Source of the DNA: Manduca sexta
Lineage: Eukaryota > Arthropoda > Insecta > Lepidoptera > Sphingidae
Assembly: GCF_014839805.1 (NCBI RefSeq)
Contig: NC_051123.1
Location: 1,160,727 to 1,224,726 of the forward strand
Length of the DNA stretch: 64,000 nucleotides
Reading direction: 5' to 3'
The translations under genes and the position numbers were made by a program. How positions within the stretch are numbered: position 1 is the first letter of the stretch; every line of letters starts with the position of its first letter. This document shows positions 40,984-53,176 of this stretch, piece by piece. The notes beneath the pieces were generated by a model. That model did no database searches and was not told the origin of the DNA. It saw nothing but the letters and a program-made list of their open reading frames with translations.

Positions 40984-41701
40984 ATTTATCACAACACTAG
41001 CATATCACACTAAAAACAATACTATTATTTAATTACACTTCCAAAAACACTTTTATTTAACTCATAAAAATTAAATTAGTTTTATTATCAGCTGTTTTTG
41101 TAAACAGAGCATTGATTATTTTTTTGTGACATTGAGTTTACTTATATTGAGGTTGGCCAACACTTTCTAACCATAAACAATAAAGCGTTTTATTATTTTC
41201 TTTTAGTAAGCATTATTTCTCGTTTACGCGTTATTAAGTTAAGGTATTATTCAATAAAATAGTTTTACAGGAATTTGAAACATTATTTTGATGTTATGAA
41301 TATTCCTATGGAGGAAGTAATTTTTATATAGGTGTTCGTTTTATTATTGCATTAAAAGTCCGACATATTGCGCGCAAATGAGCAAAGACAATAAATATTT
41401 GTATGTTGGCTAAACTGGATACAACACGCCGCGCGACATTCGCGTTCTATGAGCGCCAGCGGATTTGATTGATTGTGTTAGATCGTGCCAATTGTCACTA
41501 TTTTACGTTTTGTTTGAATAAAACGTGGTAATTTCAAAACTAGTGTATGTTGCAGCTAACTCGAGTGAATAAAGATTATTTAAACTAATGAGGTGCGTGT
41601 TTTACTTCCAGATGTTGACAAGAATGTGAGCAAAGGGAAAGATTAAAAATTATAAAGAAAAGTATTTTTTGAAGATATTATAATCCTAAATTAAATTCAC
41701 G
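40984..41701. promoter_or_regulatory. Presumed promoter and 5' UTR region of the plus-strand SLC13 gene
   Basis: Unique-looking sequence between the candidate minus-strand first exon and the SLC13 ATG. A GC-richer patch lies at about 41425-41465 (acgccgcgcgacattcgcg). A T-rich acceptor-like site (ttttacttccag, ending 41611) could mark the start of the exon that carries the ATG. No TATA box or initiator could be fixed. Confidence 0.3.
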
Positions 41702-44700
41702 ATGTCGACAGCTGTTGTAGAAAACGGACAGAACATAAATGATGAAACGCGGTAAGTTATAATGTATTTGACCTTAAATAAAGCTTTGTTTGGCTGCCTT
41801 ATAAACGCTTTATTTTTTATAGTCGTGGGTATTGCTACAGAGATGCAATTTATACCGGCCCACGTGTGGTTTATTTAGTTAGCTGCGCATTGTATTTTTT
41901 AGTTAAAATAAGCACATGGATATGAAAGTGTAACATTATTTATTACCGTAACCCGTGGCGGGCACGTACGCCACACACGCCAAAGAAATGCATTCAGCAT
42001 ATCCCCGCGCCAATCACCGCTGCCGAATTCTCCCCTCCGTCTCTGTTCGAGGGGCCATCTTGCCATTACCATATTTTGTATGCATTTTACATTTCTTGCT
42101 AACCTTGTAAAACGTATAAAAATAATGAAACAGATGTAAAAAGTATGTACACTAAAATATTTCCGTACAAAAAAAAAGGGTTTGCCGCGAGTTTAATTTG
42201 ATAAAACAGTTTTATGAGGAATATACATTCGTTTATAAATAGCGCGATATAAAATATTGGCGTCGGTATTTTGAGTAGCTTTTTTATCAATTAAATGAAT
42301 AAAGTCCGCGAAAAAAACTATAAACATAGCTATAAGGAAAAATTTAACAGAAAATACAAATAGAAATATATAAGTACTTACACATGTCTCACTTTAAAGA
42401 TATGAGTTACTTAGCGATATTATTCCCCAAAATTACATTGCAATATCATCCTAATGGGAAGGCATTCCCTCTCCTATAATTGAGGAGGGACATTTTAAAT
42501 AGATAATTTTTTAATTCAAGTCACTCATATTGAGTTACTCTTTCTAAATATCAATAAAAATATTAAAGTTTAAAATTCAAAATAAAGAGTTCTTCTGATA
42601 TTTACATTAAAAATATATTCCATGTATCAAAATAATATTTTATGTACACATTTTAATCTCAAGAACAAAATAATATGAATAATGTACCACTTGAATACTA
42701 AAGCAAATACAGATTCTAACTAAGCTAGATTATAGAAAGCTAAAACGAGGCTCTTATTATTTTCTAATAATTATATTTAAGGAAAATCTCAAATAGTATT
42801 AGTAAATAGACTAAATAAACTTACTAATATATGTTTTCAATTGTTTCCAGAGGTCACACCTACTACTTCCCTCGTACTGGCTCCTCAGCCACACTATGGC
42901 AGCGAATAAGCTTGTTCCTCTCCATCTACTGGAAGTCACTCATTGTGGTCCTCACTCCGATCATATTCCTGCCGATACCAATACTCAACAATGGACCTGT
43001 AAGTGCTAACTTACTATTACATATTATAATATATATTTGAATCTATAATGAATATGCCAAATAACTGTATAGAAAATTTCATCTTATTTTTATTAAATGT
43101 TGACATACAATTATTATATGTCTGACACTAAAATGAACCATTGAAAATAGCTCTTAAGTATCCAAATATAGCATACAGAATATTTTACAGCAGTATATCA
43201 AAGTCATAATCTTAATTACCTCATAATTTCCATTCTACCCCGTATGATTCTTCACTACCCCATTAACAAGGAAACGTTTTCAGGCCTACAGATGCATGTA
43301 TGTGGTGCTTATAATGGCGATATACTGGGTTTTGGAGCTCTTGCCTCTCCCAGTCACGTCAATGCTGCCAATAGTCCTGTTTCCCACTATGGGTATCCTG
43401 GATTCGGATAGAACCTGCGCCGCGTACATGAAGGAGACCAACATGATGTTCATGGGCGGTCTGATGATAGCAGCTGGAGTGCAGCATTCGAAGCTGCCCA
43501 AGAGAGTGGCGTTGTGGACCGTGCAAGTGGTTGGATGTTCCCATAGAAGGTGAGTTGGTTCGTTTAAAGGCGAAAAGTAAGTTATTATGCAGGTGCCTTG
43601 TGGCTGGTGGTAGGATATATTTTATATCCGCCTGGATAATGACCATTGTACAGAAGGCGTTAAAACTCGCTACAGTGGCCAATGTAAGCGTGCGTTCCGG
43701 GATTACTCTGCGTTAATCCGGTTCCAATAGGCCGGCATAATAGTGTCGACTGCCGAGGGATAATCATCTCCCGTCAGTCGAAATTCTATTGGACACCACT
43801 CTGCTTACCATCAGGTGTGGTGGATCACTTTACCGTGCTCGAATAAAAAAGGAGGAGTAATCACCCCTAATATGAACGATTGTAAATAGCCTCAATGTCA
43901 GCAGATTCGTCTCCGTGTTATTGATCTCAGTTCTATATATAGCTCTTGGTCTATCTTCAATAAAATTTCTGTCACTAACCGCCGTTTTCAATAAACAATC
44001 CCAATCGTTATTTTTTTCGAACTTTCTCAAAAATGCACCAATCAACCAATCAGAGCAAAGTTGACATGCTTACAAATGACTTATTTTGATGGTTGGATTT
44101 ACGGAATCGGATTGAAGATTGAGATTGGGATTGTATATTGAAAACGGCTGTAAAACTTTTGTTTCTCTGATAGGGCCACAGTCACTAAGGAATACTCTTC
44201 ATATCATTCAAGTTTCACTTGCCAGCAGATCTGCGACAGTAAACCTTATTACAAACAGATACGGTTCGCGATCATTTGTAACCGTAGAATCGAACCACCC
44301 TGGTACATTAAGTCTCCACAATTTTAATACAAAATATGATACCGTCATCATTCCAAGAAGTATTATACGATGTATTATCCATTAGGAGATCTCATGAGCC
44401 AATGACATGTCACGGTTGTATTCCAAGCAATAAAATCTGACCATTTAATTGGCACAACAGCGTCGTGGATGCCTTTGAACCCCGTTCATTATCTTCGCGT
44501 TGCGTTCGGGCAATTAAAATTGTTTTATCTGGCCGTACACTTTGTCTTTCGTTGCAAAATAATAATATATTGCATGTGATGTATTATCTCTTCGGTCATG
44601 TATGGTCAATTGTTTTTATGTATTCTTATTTGGTAAATACTTGAATATGTATTATAAAGTTTGTTTTTGTATGAAACGTATGACCACAAAAATTGTGGGT

Positions 44701-47700
44701 TTTTGTTCTAAAGGATAGTGTATTATTGTTTTATACGTAAATATTTTAATGTACGAAAACTTGATAATGTTTGCTTACGTTCAATTAAATTGATGAAAGT
44801 TCATATAACAATATGTAAAAGTATTGTGATCAGTTGGCAACCCACAGGCACTTTACCTCCTATTGCAAAATAGCTCAAACTCATTCACTTAAATTATTGA
44901 TAATAGTAAATTGTTTGCAGACTTAACTTCGGTCTAACGTTCGTGACGATGTTCATATCGATGTGGGTGTCGAACGCGGCGGCGACCACCATGATGGTGC
45001 CCATCGTGGAGGCTATATTGGAGGTGTTGGAACAGGTACGAGACGATCTATGACTTGACATTTTATTTCAGTATATAAATTCCTTGAATTCAATATGCAA
45101 TTCAATTTATTAATTTATTGACGAATGAATAGCCTCATAGTTGTAGAGGAGGCCGAAAGCAGTGGAATTGTATATAATATTGAGTTACATTATTATTCAT
45201 AGGTAAAGATCATATTTAAAGTAAACTGAACTAAAAAGTTCGTGCTTGTTTGCTTCAACCTCTAAAGACTTGCTAAGGAACGAAATGTAACAATTTAATA
45301 TATTTTCCTTTACAGCAAGGACTGGGCGACGTTTTCATCAACAAGAAGAAGAATGCTGTGTCAGAAAATGGCAAGGAAGTCAAGCCGGCCAACCCGAAGA
45401 ACACGGATGATGAGTAAGTCTAAATAACATTTACATAATAAATAAAAAGGCTATGGGGTAAATGGTAAACTTCATGGATAATTCGGTGTAAAATCTCGTA
45501 TCGATTCGGGGTAATGCAAAATCTTAATTTTCTTTTTACCTGACATTACGTTTGTTATGGCAACTGCAACAACAGTCTCGACTCTTGGGTGAGCACTTTA
45601 GACGCTCGCAACCATTGAACATTTAGCGATCCGAGGGAAATCCACTAACGGGTCACGAACTTTGGCTCAGGATGGTCACTGGGAGAGGATACATCATCAA
45701 TTATCAAAGTGAAATTACTATTGATAAATCATTATTTTGAATTTAAGGTATTCTGTCAAATTTGCAAATCCTAAGTTAAACTCTAGTTAAGACTATCATA
45801 AAAAACCCATTTCTTTTTATCATGTCTTCCTTCACACTGGAATTAGCATTCAATAATGATAATAGTGATGTGTCAAGGTTGAGTTGTATTTCTGCCTATC
45901 CTTCAATATAAGTATGTTTTCAGGAGCCCGATGCCGAGCGACATCACGATCTGCTACTACCTGAGCATCGCGTACGCGTCCACCATCGGCGGCTGCGGCA
46001 CGCTCGTCGGAACTGCCACCAACTCCGCCTTCAAGGGGATATTCGACTCGTGAGTTTGTCAATAAATCATTAACATGGACTACGACTTCATTTCTCGACG
46101 ATTCATATAGATATGCATAGTCTATTATATACCTATGCACCATCTGTTTTTTCAATTTTGTACCTTAAATAACTGGTTTCAAGATAGACATTCAGTTGAC
46201 ATAAGCTATGAGTTTGTTATAAATGTTAAAGAATTGCTTGAATTAAGAACCTCCTTCTCCTATATAGCGAGCGAATTGTGGATATATAACACTTCTCCTT
46301 ACTCCTACATGAAGCCAAAAGCATAATAACTATATTAGTGAACGCGTTCATTAGTTTTATATGTTTCCTATAATGTTTCGTCGACTGCCTCGGTGGCATA
46401 GCTGACGTTCGTGTTATGAGTGCGACTACCTCGCTGAGGTCCTGGGTTCGCATCCCAGGTCAGACCAAAAAAATTCTGTGTGTGTGTTTTTCCATCTTAA
46501 AAATGACTCAGGTTATTGGTGGTGTGATAACCCCGCGCCTCTGCCTCGGAAACATTGCCATCTCACTGGACTATTGAAGTGAAGGAACAGAGAGTGCACC
46601 ACTTATGCACCATATCTCGTGGATACCTGGTCGGTTTCCATTGACATTCAGCTAGGAAGGTTTCATTCATTATTCCGTGTTGTTGCAGCGAGTTCCCAGA
46701 GTACTCCAGTTCTGTGAACTTCTTCTGGTTCATGGCATACAGCACGCCGCCGATGCTGATCATGCAGCTGCTCATCTGGGTCGCGCTGCAGGTCACGTTC
46801 ATGGGCATGTTCAGGTGAGTTCAATATATCCTCTAATACACTTCAATCTATAGTAGATCTGTAGACTTACCCCCTTATTCAGAGACGTTATTTATCTAAG
46901 GATGGAGCATTGCTGTGATAACAAGTCTGTTTCCCAGCTTTGTTTATCTGACGGCTTGCTGTTTGTTCAGCTTTGTTTATCTGACAGCCAACTAGATTCA
47001 AGTTGTATCTCAATGTTAGCCAATCACAACGGCCCTATGTCTACGCACTGCGAAGGCTGCCATGCCGTCAGCACTGAGAAACAGACTTGTTATCACAGCA
47101 ATGCTCCGTCCTTAGATAAATAACATTTATGAATAAGGGGGTTAGTTTCCTATATTACGACTCTTAAGGCATGTTATTTTAAGACCTGTTTAAAGTTGTT
47201 ATTTGTAAATATATTATGTCAAAACACAACGTCGCTTAAGTAAATTATCTAAGACCACTATCGATTTGGGGTTACTTAGCACGAGTCCTACTGTTCGTAG
47301 TATACAGTGAGGGAGAGTTTAGGAGCCTCAAACACCCTCATCGCTACCCTACACCTACTCCTTTCTTTTTTGGCCAGCAACGCATAAATAAGTCTTCTAA
47401 TAAAGTTGATGTTTGTTTGATGACCATTTACTATGTCAATAGCCAAACAAATACCAAGTCAGAAGTAAAGTTAATTTGTATAATTCTGTGCAGACCAAAC
47501 AGCGAGGCTGCTAAGAAAGTGAATAAAGCATCTTCAGGCTCAAACACTACGATGAAGGTGATCAAGGAGCGGTACAGGAACCTCGGACCTGTCACCTTCC
47601 ACGAATGGGTGAGAGATATTGTTTTTATTTTGAACAAATCAATTCCAATAAACTATACCTACCGCTAATGACTTTATACTGATATGAATTAAGTCACAAA

Positions 47701-50700
47701 TTAAATTTTATTCTGTTGATTCGTTTTCGGTAAGTTTGAGATCTTTTGTAGGAATCGGTTATAGAATAATATGGTACATTACCAATGAGAAAGTTTTGTG
47801 GTATGATTTCAAATAAATTAATATTGAGTAAGATTTCTATGGATGTTTAATTAGAGTACAATCAATATATCCGTTGCATGGTATTACATGGAGAGAACAA
47901 CTATACCGATTCTAGTGAAAAAGTCAAGAAACCCTTCTTTTAAATTTAATCATATGCAGAAGTCATTAGAAACATTAAAACCTCTGTTATATATTTTCTT
48001 TCTAACAGTAATAATAAACTTTTTATTGTCGTTGCGCAGGCGTCCGGCTTGCTGTTCATCTTGGCGGTGTTCCTGTACATCTTCCGCAGACCTGGGTTCA
48101 TGCCCGGCTGGGCCGACGTGCTCACCACCATGTTAGTATTAACTGTTTACCGTATAGTATTGTAGCGGTACAATTAGTATCCTCACCGCCATCTCGTCAA
48201 AATCAAGAAGACCTATGTGGTATTGACACAACTGTAGTGATTTATCGCATAGCAATCACGCAACAGGCGATAAACGATCCTGGATTACGCTCGCACAATT
48301 TGCGCGACGTGCAGTATATATACCACCTCCGAATAGGAACCGTCGGAGGAGCCGCGGCCACAAGCAACATCTGCTTGACTCGAAATCTTCCCCTTCCATA
48401 GAGGAACGCAACCATCTGTTCCTCTGCCGTAGCGTCTGCCTATACGCCACTATAGTGTTGTATCCGTTCGATCAGATGTACTGAGATGATGAATATTTTG
48501 TTGTAGGAAAGTGAAGGACGGCGTGACTTCCATGTTCATTGTGGTGTTGATGTTCATTCTGCCCATGTCCGCTGACTTCTTCAAGTTCTTCTCGTCTGAC
48601 TGCTCTTGTAAGTGAAATTAAATATTTACAAAAGTTTTTGTTTAAAGCCAATAATGTAGGGTAAACGACTCTCCATGGTCCTTCTATGAATTACGATCCT
48701 ATGCTATAGTGAACTAGTAATTTTAAATGATTCCAATTCGTCCCGCCATCTCTTCTTTGGTCTACCTCGACGCCTACGGGCAGTGTTCGGACTAAGTCTT
48801 ACAAAACAGCAAAGTATATGTATTGCGTACGGTTAGATGTTTCGAGAAGTGTTTTTCTAGCTCACTTAAGCTAGTAATTAAGTTGTGAGCAAAAATTTGA
48901 CTCGTACAAACATTATAAACGCGAAAGTTTGCGAAAATGTTTGGATGTTTGTTAAAAGTAAACGCAGAAACAGCTGGACAGATTTGGATAAAATTTGGCA
49001 CATAAGGAGACCATGTCCTGGATACATGGGTAATTTCTATCCCGGTAATTTGCTCCCATGGGAAATAATCTGGTAAATCGTATTCCACATGCTCATATCC
49101 CTGCTCAATATAATAATTCGCGCAACACATCCATTTTAGATATCGATTTGACTTAGATATACAAGAGCTTGTCTATCATCCATCTCTAAATGATCTACTA
49201 ACAGGATAATTGTATTAGTATAATCGTCGAAACAGACCCTCCATAGTATCGACTTCACACTGAAAGACACAAAAGAAAGAAGTTTTTTTAGGAACGAAAT
49301 TAAAAAATATAAACACTAAATCTTACACAACATAAACAATTATACCAACAATGGACCTCCCATTCAGCATTCCCATTCACAGCTCTGTGAGAACTAAATA
49401 GAATATTATTTATTCGCAGATGAAGAGTTGGCTGCTTCGAAACCTTCGGCGAGTATCGTCACATGGAACATCCTCAAGGAGAAGATCCCCTGGGGACTGC
49501 TGTTCTTGTTGGGTGAGTTTTATGTCTTTATATTTATTTATTTATTCCTGCACGGGAAATTGCTTCGACAATGGAAAAGAACACGACACTCACTGTCGTT
49601 TTATTGTGATTGGTCGAGAGACTAACATGTGATTCCTTCGCTCGTGTCTCGGCCAATCACAATCTTCACAACGACACGGACTTTTTGTCGTTATGTCATA
49701 TTCTAGGAGATTTGATTAAGTAAAGTTATGTGAAGTGCGAATGTGGAAATATTTTATTTATTTATTAAAAGGAACAACTCACAAAACATATACCGATGCC
49801 TGATTAATACAAGGTTTCGAACAAAAAGCTAAATGTTTTAATTACGTGTCGTCACAGCATGCAAATAACACAAAATGAAGACAATTAATTAAATACTATG
49901 TAATATTTAGGCTCTATGAATTGTAATCTATACTATTATATAAAGCTGAAGAGTTTGTTTGTTTGTTTGTTTGTTTGTTTGAACGCGCTAATCTCAGGAA
50001 CTACCGGTCCAAACCGAAAAATTCTTTTTACGTTGGATAGCCCTTTGTTCGTGGATTGCTATAGGCTATATATCATCACGCTATACCCAATAGGAGCGGG
50101 GCAGTAATGGCTAATCTCAGGAACTACCGGTCCAAACCGAAAAATTCTTTTTACGTTGGATAGCCCTTTGTTCGTGGAGTGCTATAGGTTATATATCATC
50201 ACGCTATACCCAATGGGATCGGAGCAGTAATGGCTAATCTCAGGAACTACCGGTCCAAACTGAAAAATTCTTTTTGCGTTGGATAGCCCTTTGTTCGTTG
50301 AGTGCTATAGGCTATATATCATCACGCTATATTCAGTAGGAGCGGAGCAGTAATGAAACATGTTGCTTAAACGGGGAAAATTATGAGTTTTGAGCGCTTC
50401 CGTTGCCTGCGCTGCGTAAACGGTTAAAGTTATGCAACAATGATGTATGACGGGATTGTTTCACTTAAAAAGTTCTAAAAAAATATATTATAAAACAAAG
50501 TTCCCTGCTGCATCTGTCTGCCTGAACGTGTTAAACTCAAAAACTACCCAACGTATTAAGATGAAATTTAGTATGGAGACAGTTTGAGACCCTGGGAAGA
50601 ACATAGGCTCCCGGGAAACTACTACTTTTATAACGGAAAACTTTAGTCTGAAAAACTTTATAACGCGGGCGGAGCCGCGGGCAAAAGCTAGTTATATATA

Positions 50701-53176
50701 TATTTGAATTGTATGACAATATGTATCGCATTGGATGTAATTCTGAATCTTGATGCCATAATATTGGAGATATATAATATTTTACAACCTCCGAATAACA
50801 ATGTGTAGTGTCATGTACTCAGAATGACTATTATCAATAATATGTATGCTGTAGTATAGATATAATTATGATTGCCTCTTCCATTCGTGCAATTTCTTTC
50901 AATTCTTAGATGGTTATTTATAACTACTATAACTACATATGTGGTATAACACATTATCATGTTCGCAGGCGGCGGTTTCGCCCTGGCCGAGGGTAGCAAG
51001 GCGACGGGCCTGTCCGCCATGATCGGCTCGTCGCTCGAGGGTCTGAACGGGCTCGACCGCGCCGTGGTGCTGCTCGTGGTGGTGCTCGTCACGCAGTTCA
51101 TCACAGAGTTCACCTCCAATGTCGCCATTGCGAATCTCATCCTCCCCGTGCTGGCTAACATGGTATGTATTGTACGAAATTATTATAAAAATCAACACTG
51201 AACAATGTAAGTGGTATCTTGGTAGTTGAACGGATTTTCGATATTTTGCTATTGATAAAACTTTTTACCAAGTCATGTGTTCTAATAAAGTATAAATGTG
51301 ATATTATTGCTCGAAATTATTTTAAAAAATTAACACTAAAAATTTAAGTGGTATCTTAGTTGGTAGTGGAATGGACTATTGATATTTTGTTATTGACAAA
51401 AGCTTTTACCAAGTCATTTGTCCCAATAAAACATAGTAGTGAGTGATGACTTGTACTACATAACTATACATACATAAAACTCCATCATATAATAAAGAAT
51501 TCAAATATGAATATTAGAAATAATTGTAATTTTAATGATTTTATACAGTATACATGAATGATAAATACTGTCTTTGTTATTACTGATTTAAATACGTTAA
51601 CTCACATGTTGAATGTTAAGAATATGAATCTATCTATGCGTGCGGAATACTTTTTTCGTTAAACTAATTTCAACCTGCGTCTGCGCACGCCTGAAAATGT
51701 TTTCCTGAGATGAAAGTAGCTTATAGCACTCGGGAATCATGTAATTCCTATTTTTGAAAGAAACTAAAATAATGGTTCAGTAGTAATTGAAATTAGCGCG
51801 TTCAAACAAACCCTTCAGCTTTCATTTCGTTCTTCTTTTCTTTCCTTCTTACATTTAGTTTAATTTGCCAGGATATGACATATCTATACAGTTGATCATT
51901 GTTGACTCATTTAATTTGTTAATTTCTCAGGGTATGATATATCTATACGGTTGATCATTGTTGACTCATTTAATTTGTTAATTTCTCAGGGAATGATATA
52001 TCTATACGGTTGATCATTGTTGACTCGTTTAATTTGTTAATTTCTCAGGGAATGATATATCTATACGGTTGATCATTGTTGATTCGTTTAATTTGTTAAT
52101 TTCTCAGGGTATGATATATCTATACGGTTGATCATTGTTGACTCGTTTAATTTGTTAATTTCTCAGGGAATGATATATCTATACGGTTGATCATTGTTGA
52201 TTCGTTTAATTTGTTAATTTCTCAGGGTATGATATATCTATACGGTTGATCATTGTTGACTCATTTAATTTGTTAATTTCTCAGGATATGATATATCTAT
52301 ACGGTTGATCATTGTTGACATATCACTGCTGTCCCGCAGGCCCGCGTGCTGCACATCGACCCCCGCTACCTGATGATCCCGGCGACGCTGGCGTGCTCCA
52401 TGGCGTTCCACATGCCGGTGGGCACGCCACCCAACGCCATCGTCGCGGGCGTGGCACACATACCCACCTCCAAGATGGTACGTATCTCTGGGGATTTAGT
52501 AACAACGGAGAATACTTCCTTACTGAAGTTCGGTAAGGTAGTATTTAACGTGAAGTTAGTAAAGTATTTTTTTATTGATTTGAATGATGAGACGAGCTTG
52601 CCGTTCGCCTGATGGTAAGCGATACGACTATAAACAGTAGAAACACCAACACCTTGAATTACAAAGTATTGTTTGGTATTCCATTGCGCCGTCCTAAGAC
52701 TTAACATGTTAAGTCTTATTATGTCCAGTAGTTATGTTACTTACAAGAAAATTATAATATACTAATGTGTTTTTAGTAGGTATATTGATGATACTGTGTG
52801 TCATACCTGAACTAATTACATATGAACTATATCGAGTTGAAAAAAAAATTGTTTTTTAAATGTATGCCTTTAATAAAATAACGCATGATTTTTATTCCAG
52901 GCGGTCGGCGGCATCGGGCCTAAGATCATCACTACACTCATCGTATGGGGCGCGTACCCGACCTGGGGCTCCATCATCTTCCCCCCAATGACCCTGGACG
53001 TCGCGCCCATCGCCAACGCCACCGCCGCGGTCCTCTCCAAGAACGTCACTCTCGGCTGCAACCTCCCCTTCGAAGCTCTAGCCACTGTTAGTAAATTTAA
53101 CTGCACAGTACCTGCCCACAACAGTTCCGCTTTAGCCGAGGTAGCCAAGGGCCTGTTCACGTGCTATAAGAGTTAA
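41702..53176 (+). CDS. Indy: SLC13-family Na+/di- and tricarboxylate cotransporter, Indy-like (complete, 14 coding exons)
   Basis: Plasma-membrane carrier of the SLC13 (DASS/NaDC) family, which takes up Krebs-cycle intermediates such as citrate and succinate. Coding exons: 41702-41751, 42851-42998, 43284-43549, 44921-45035, 45316-45413, 45924-46049, 46689-46814, 47494-47608, 48040-48131, 48507-48607, 49420-49512, 50969-51162, 52340-52477, 52901-53176. They sum to 1938 nt (645 aa plus TAA) with all phases in register and GT..AG borders. Visible landmarks: YWVLELLP (80-87), [10 protein letters not shown] (116-125), S172-N173-A174 where the family has SNT, GTATN hairpin tip (255-259), [17 protein letters not shown] across exons 11/12, S493-N494-V495, and the PROSITE sodium:sulfate symporter signature at 527-543 ([17 protein letters not shown]). 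A polar linker lies at about 195-230. The C-terminal tail has four N-glycosylation sequons (N593, N602, N621, N628), fitting an extracellular end. Start chosen as the ATG before a clean donor. Transport activity is inferred. Orthology to Drosophila Indy rather than a paralog is likely but not proven. Confidence 0.93.
43601..43835 (-). repeat. Rep-C copy in intron 3 of the plus-strand SLC13 gene
   Basis: Reverse orientation: gctggtggtaggatatattt, tccggttccaataggccggc, gactgccgagggataatcat, ccatcaggtgtggtg. It starts only about 50 bp after the exon 3 donor. Confidence 0.8.
43979..44150. mobile_element. MITE-E copy, TAA-flanked palindromic element
   Basis: 172 bp flanked by TAA at 43976-43978 and 44151-44153. 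Inverted termini CCGCCGTTTTCAATAAACAA and its near-complement. The interior has two oppositely oriented blocks (accaatcagagcaaagt / acttattttgatggtt). The 3-bp duplication suggests a Harbinger-type mover. Lies in intron 3 of the plus-strand SLC13 gene. Confidence 0.85.
46383..46665 (+). mobile_element. SINE-B-headed SINE with a second type of body, beside exon 7
   Basis: Head gactgcctcggtggcatagc and ctgggttcgcatcccaggtc; body gtgaaggaacagagagtgca and tacctggtcggtttccattg. It lies in intron 6 of the plus-strand SLC13 gene and ends about 20 bp before the exon 7 acceptor (exon starts 46689). Confidence 0.75.
46870..47141. mobile_element. Palindromic MITE with TTA target duplication (PIF/Harbinger-like)
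   Basis: 272 bp flanked by TTA on both sides (46867-46869 and 47142-47144). Long terminal inverted repeats of about 65 bp start CCCCCTTATTCA and run through cttagataaataac and attgctgtgataacaag. The 3-bp TTA duplication fits PIF/Harbinger. It lies in intron 7 of the plus-strand SLC13 gene. Confidence 0.85.
49927..50691 (+). mobile_element. Non-autonomous Helitron-like element
   Basis: Begins TCTATACTATTATATAAAG after an A and ends in CTAG followed by T, as Helitrons do (A|TC...CTRR|T). A GC hairpin (cgcgggcggagccgcg) lies about 11 bp before the end. Inside are a (GTTT)n run near 49953-49980 and three exact-length 123-bp tandem units (49987-50355). It carries no coding capacity. It lies in intron 11 of the plus-strand SLC13 gene. 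Confidence 0.75.
49987..50355 (+). repeat. Three tandem 123-bp units inside the Helitron-like element
   Basis: Units start at 49987, 50110 and 50233, each opening with gctaatctcaggaactaccg. They differ at only a few bases, so the expansion is recent. Confidence 0.95.
51177..51430 (+). repeat. Imperfect tandem duplication, about 125-135 bp unit, in intron 12
   Basis: Two diverged copies follow exon 12 directly. Each contains aagtggtatctt, a segment ending gatattttg(c/t)tattga, and ttttaccaagtcat. The second copy is about 125-135 bp downstream of the first. Confidence 0.75.
51872..52320 (+). repeat. 59-bp tandem repeat, about 7.6 copies, in intron 12 of the plus-strand SLC13 gene
   Basis: Unit ends (…tttctcag) fall at 51930, 51989, 52048, 52107, 52166, 52225 and 52284, exactly 59 bp apart; a 36-bp partial unit follows up to 52320. 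Units differ by a few substitutions (ggtatg/ggaatg, gactcg/gattcg). Each ends in a T-rich run plus CAG, like a 3' splice site. The real acceptor of exon 13 is only about 20 bp beyond the array. Confidence 0.97.
52588..52737 (+). repeat. Rep-D copy in intron 13 of the plus-strand SLC13 gene
   Basis: agacgagcttgccgttcgcc, tgatggtaagcgatacgact, attacaaagtattgtttggt and attatgtccagtagttatg. Confidence 0.75.

Noticed and set aside
50959..51198. Overlapping open frames on the opposite strand of gene 1 exon 12
   Set aside because: They are by-products of the high GC3 of the SLC13 exon and contain none of the family motifs.
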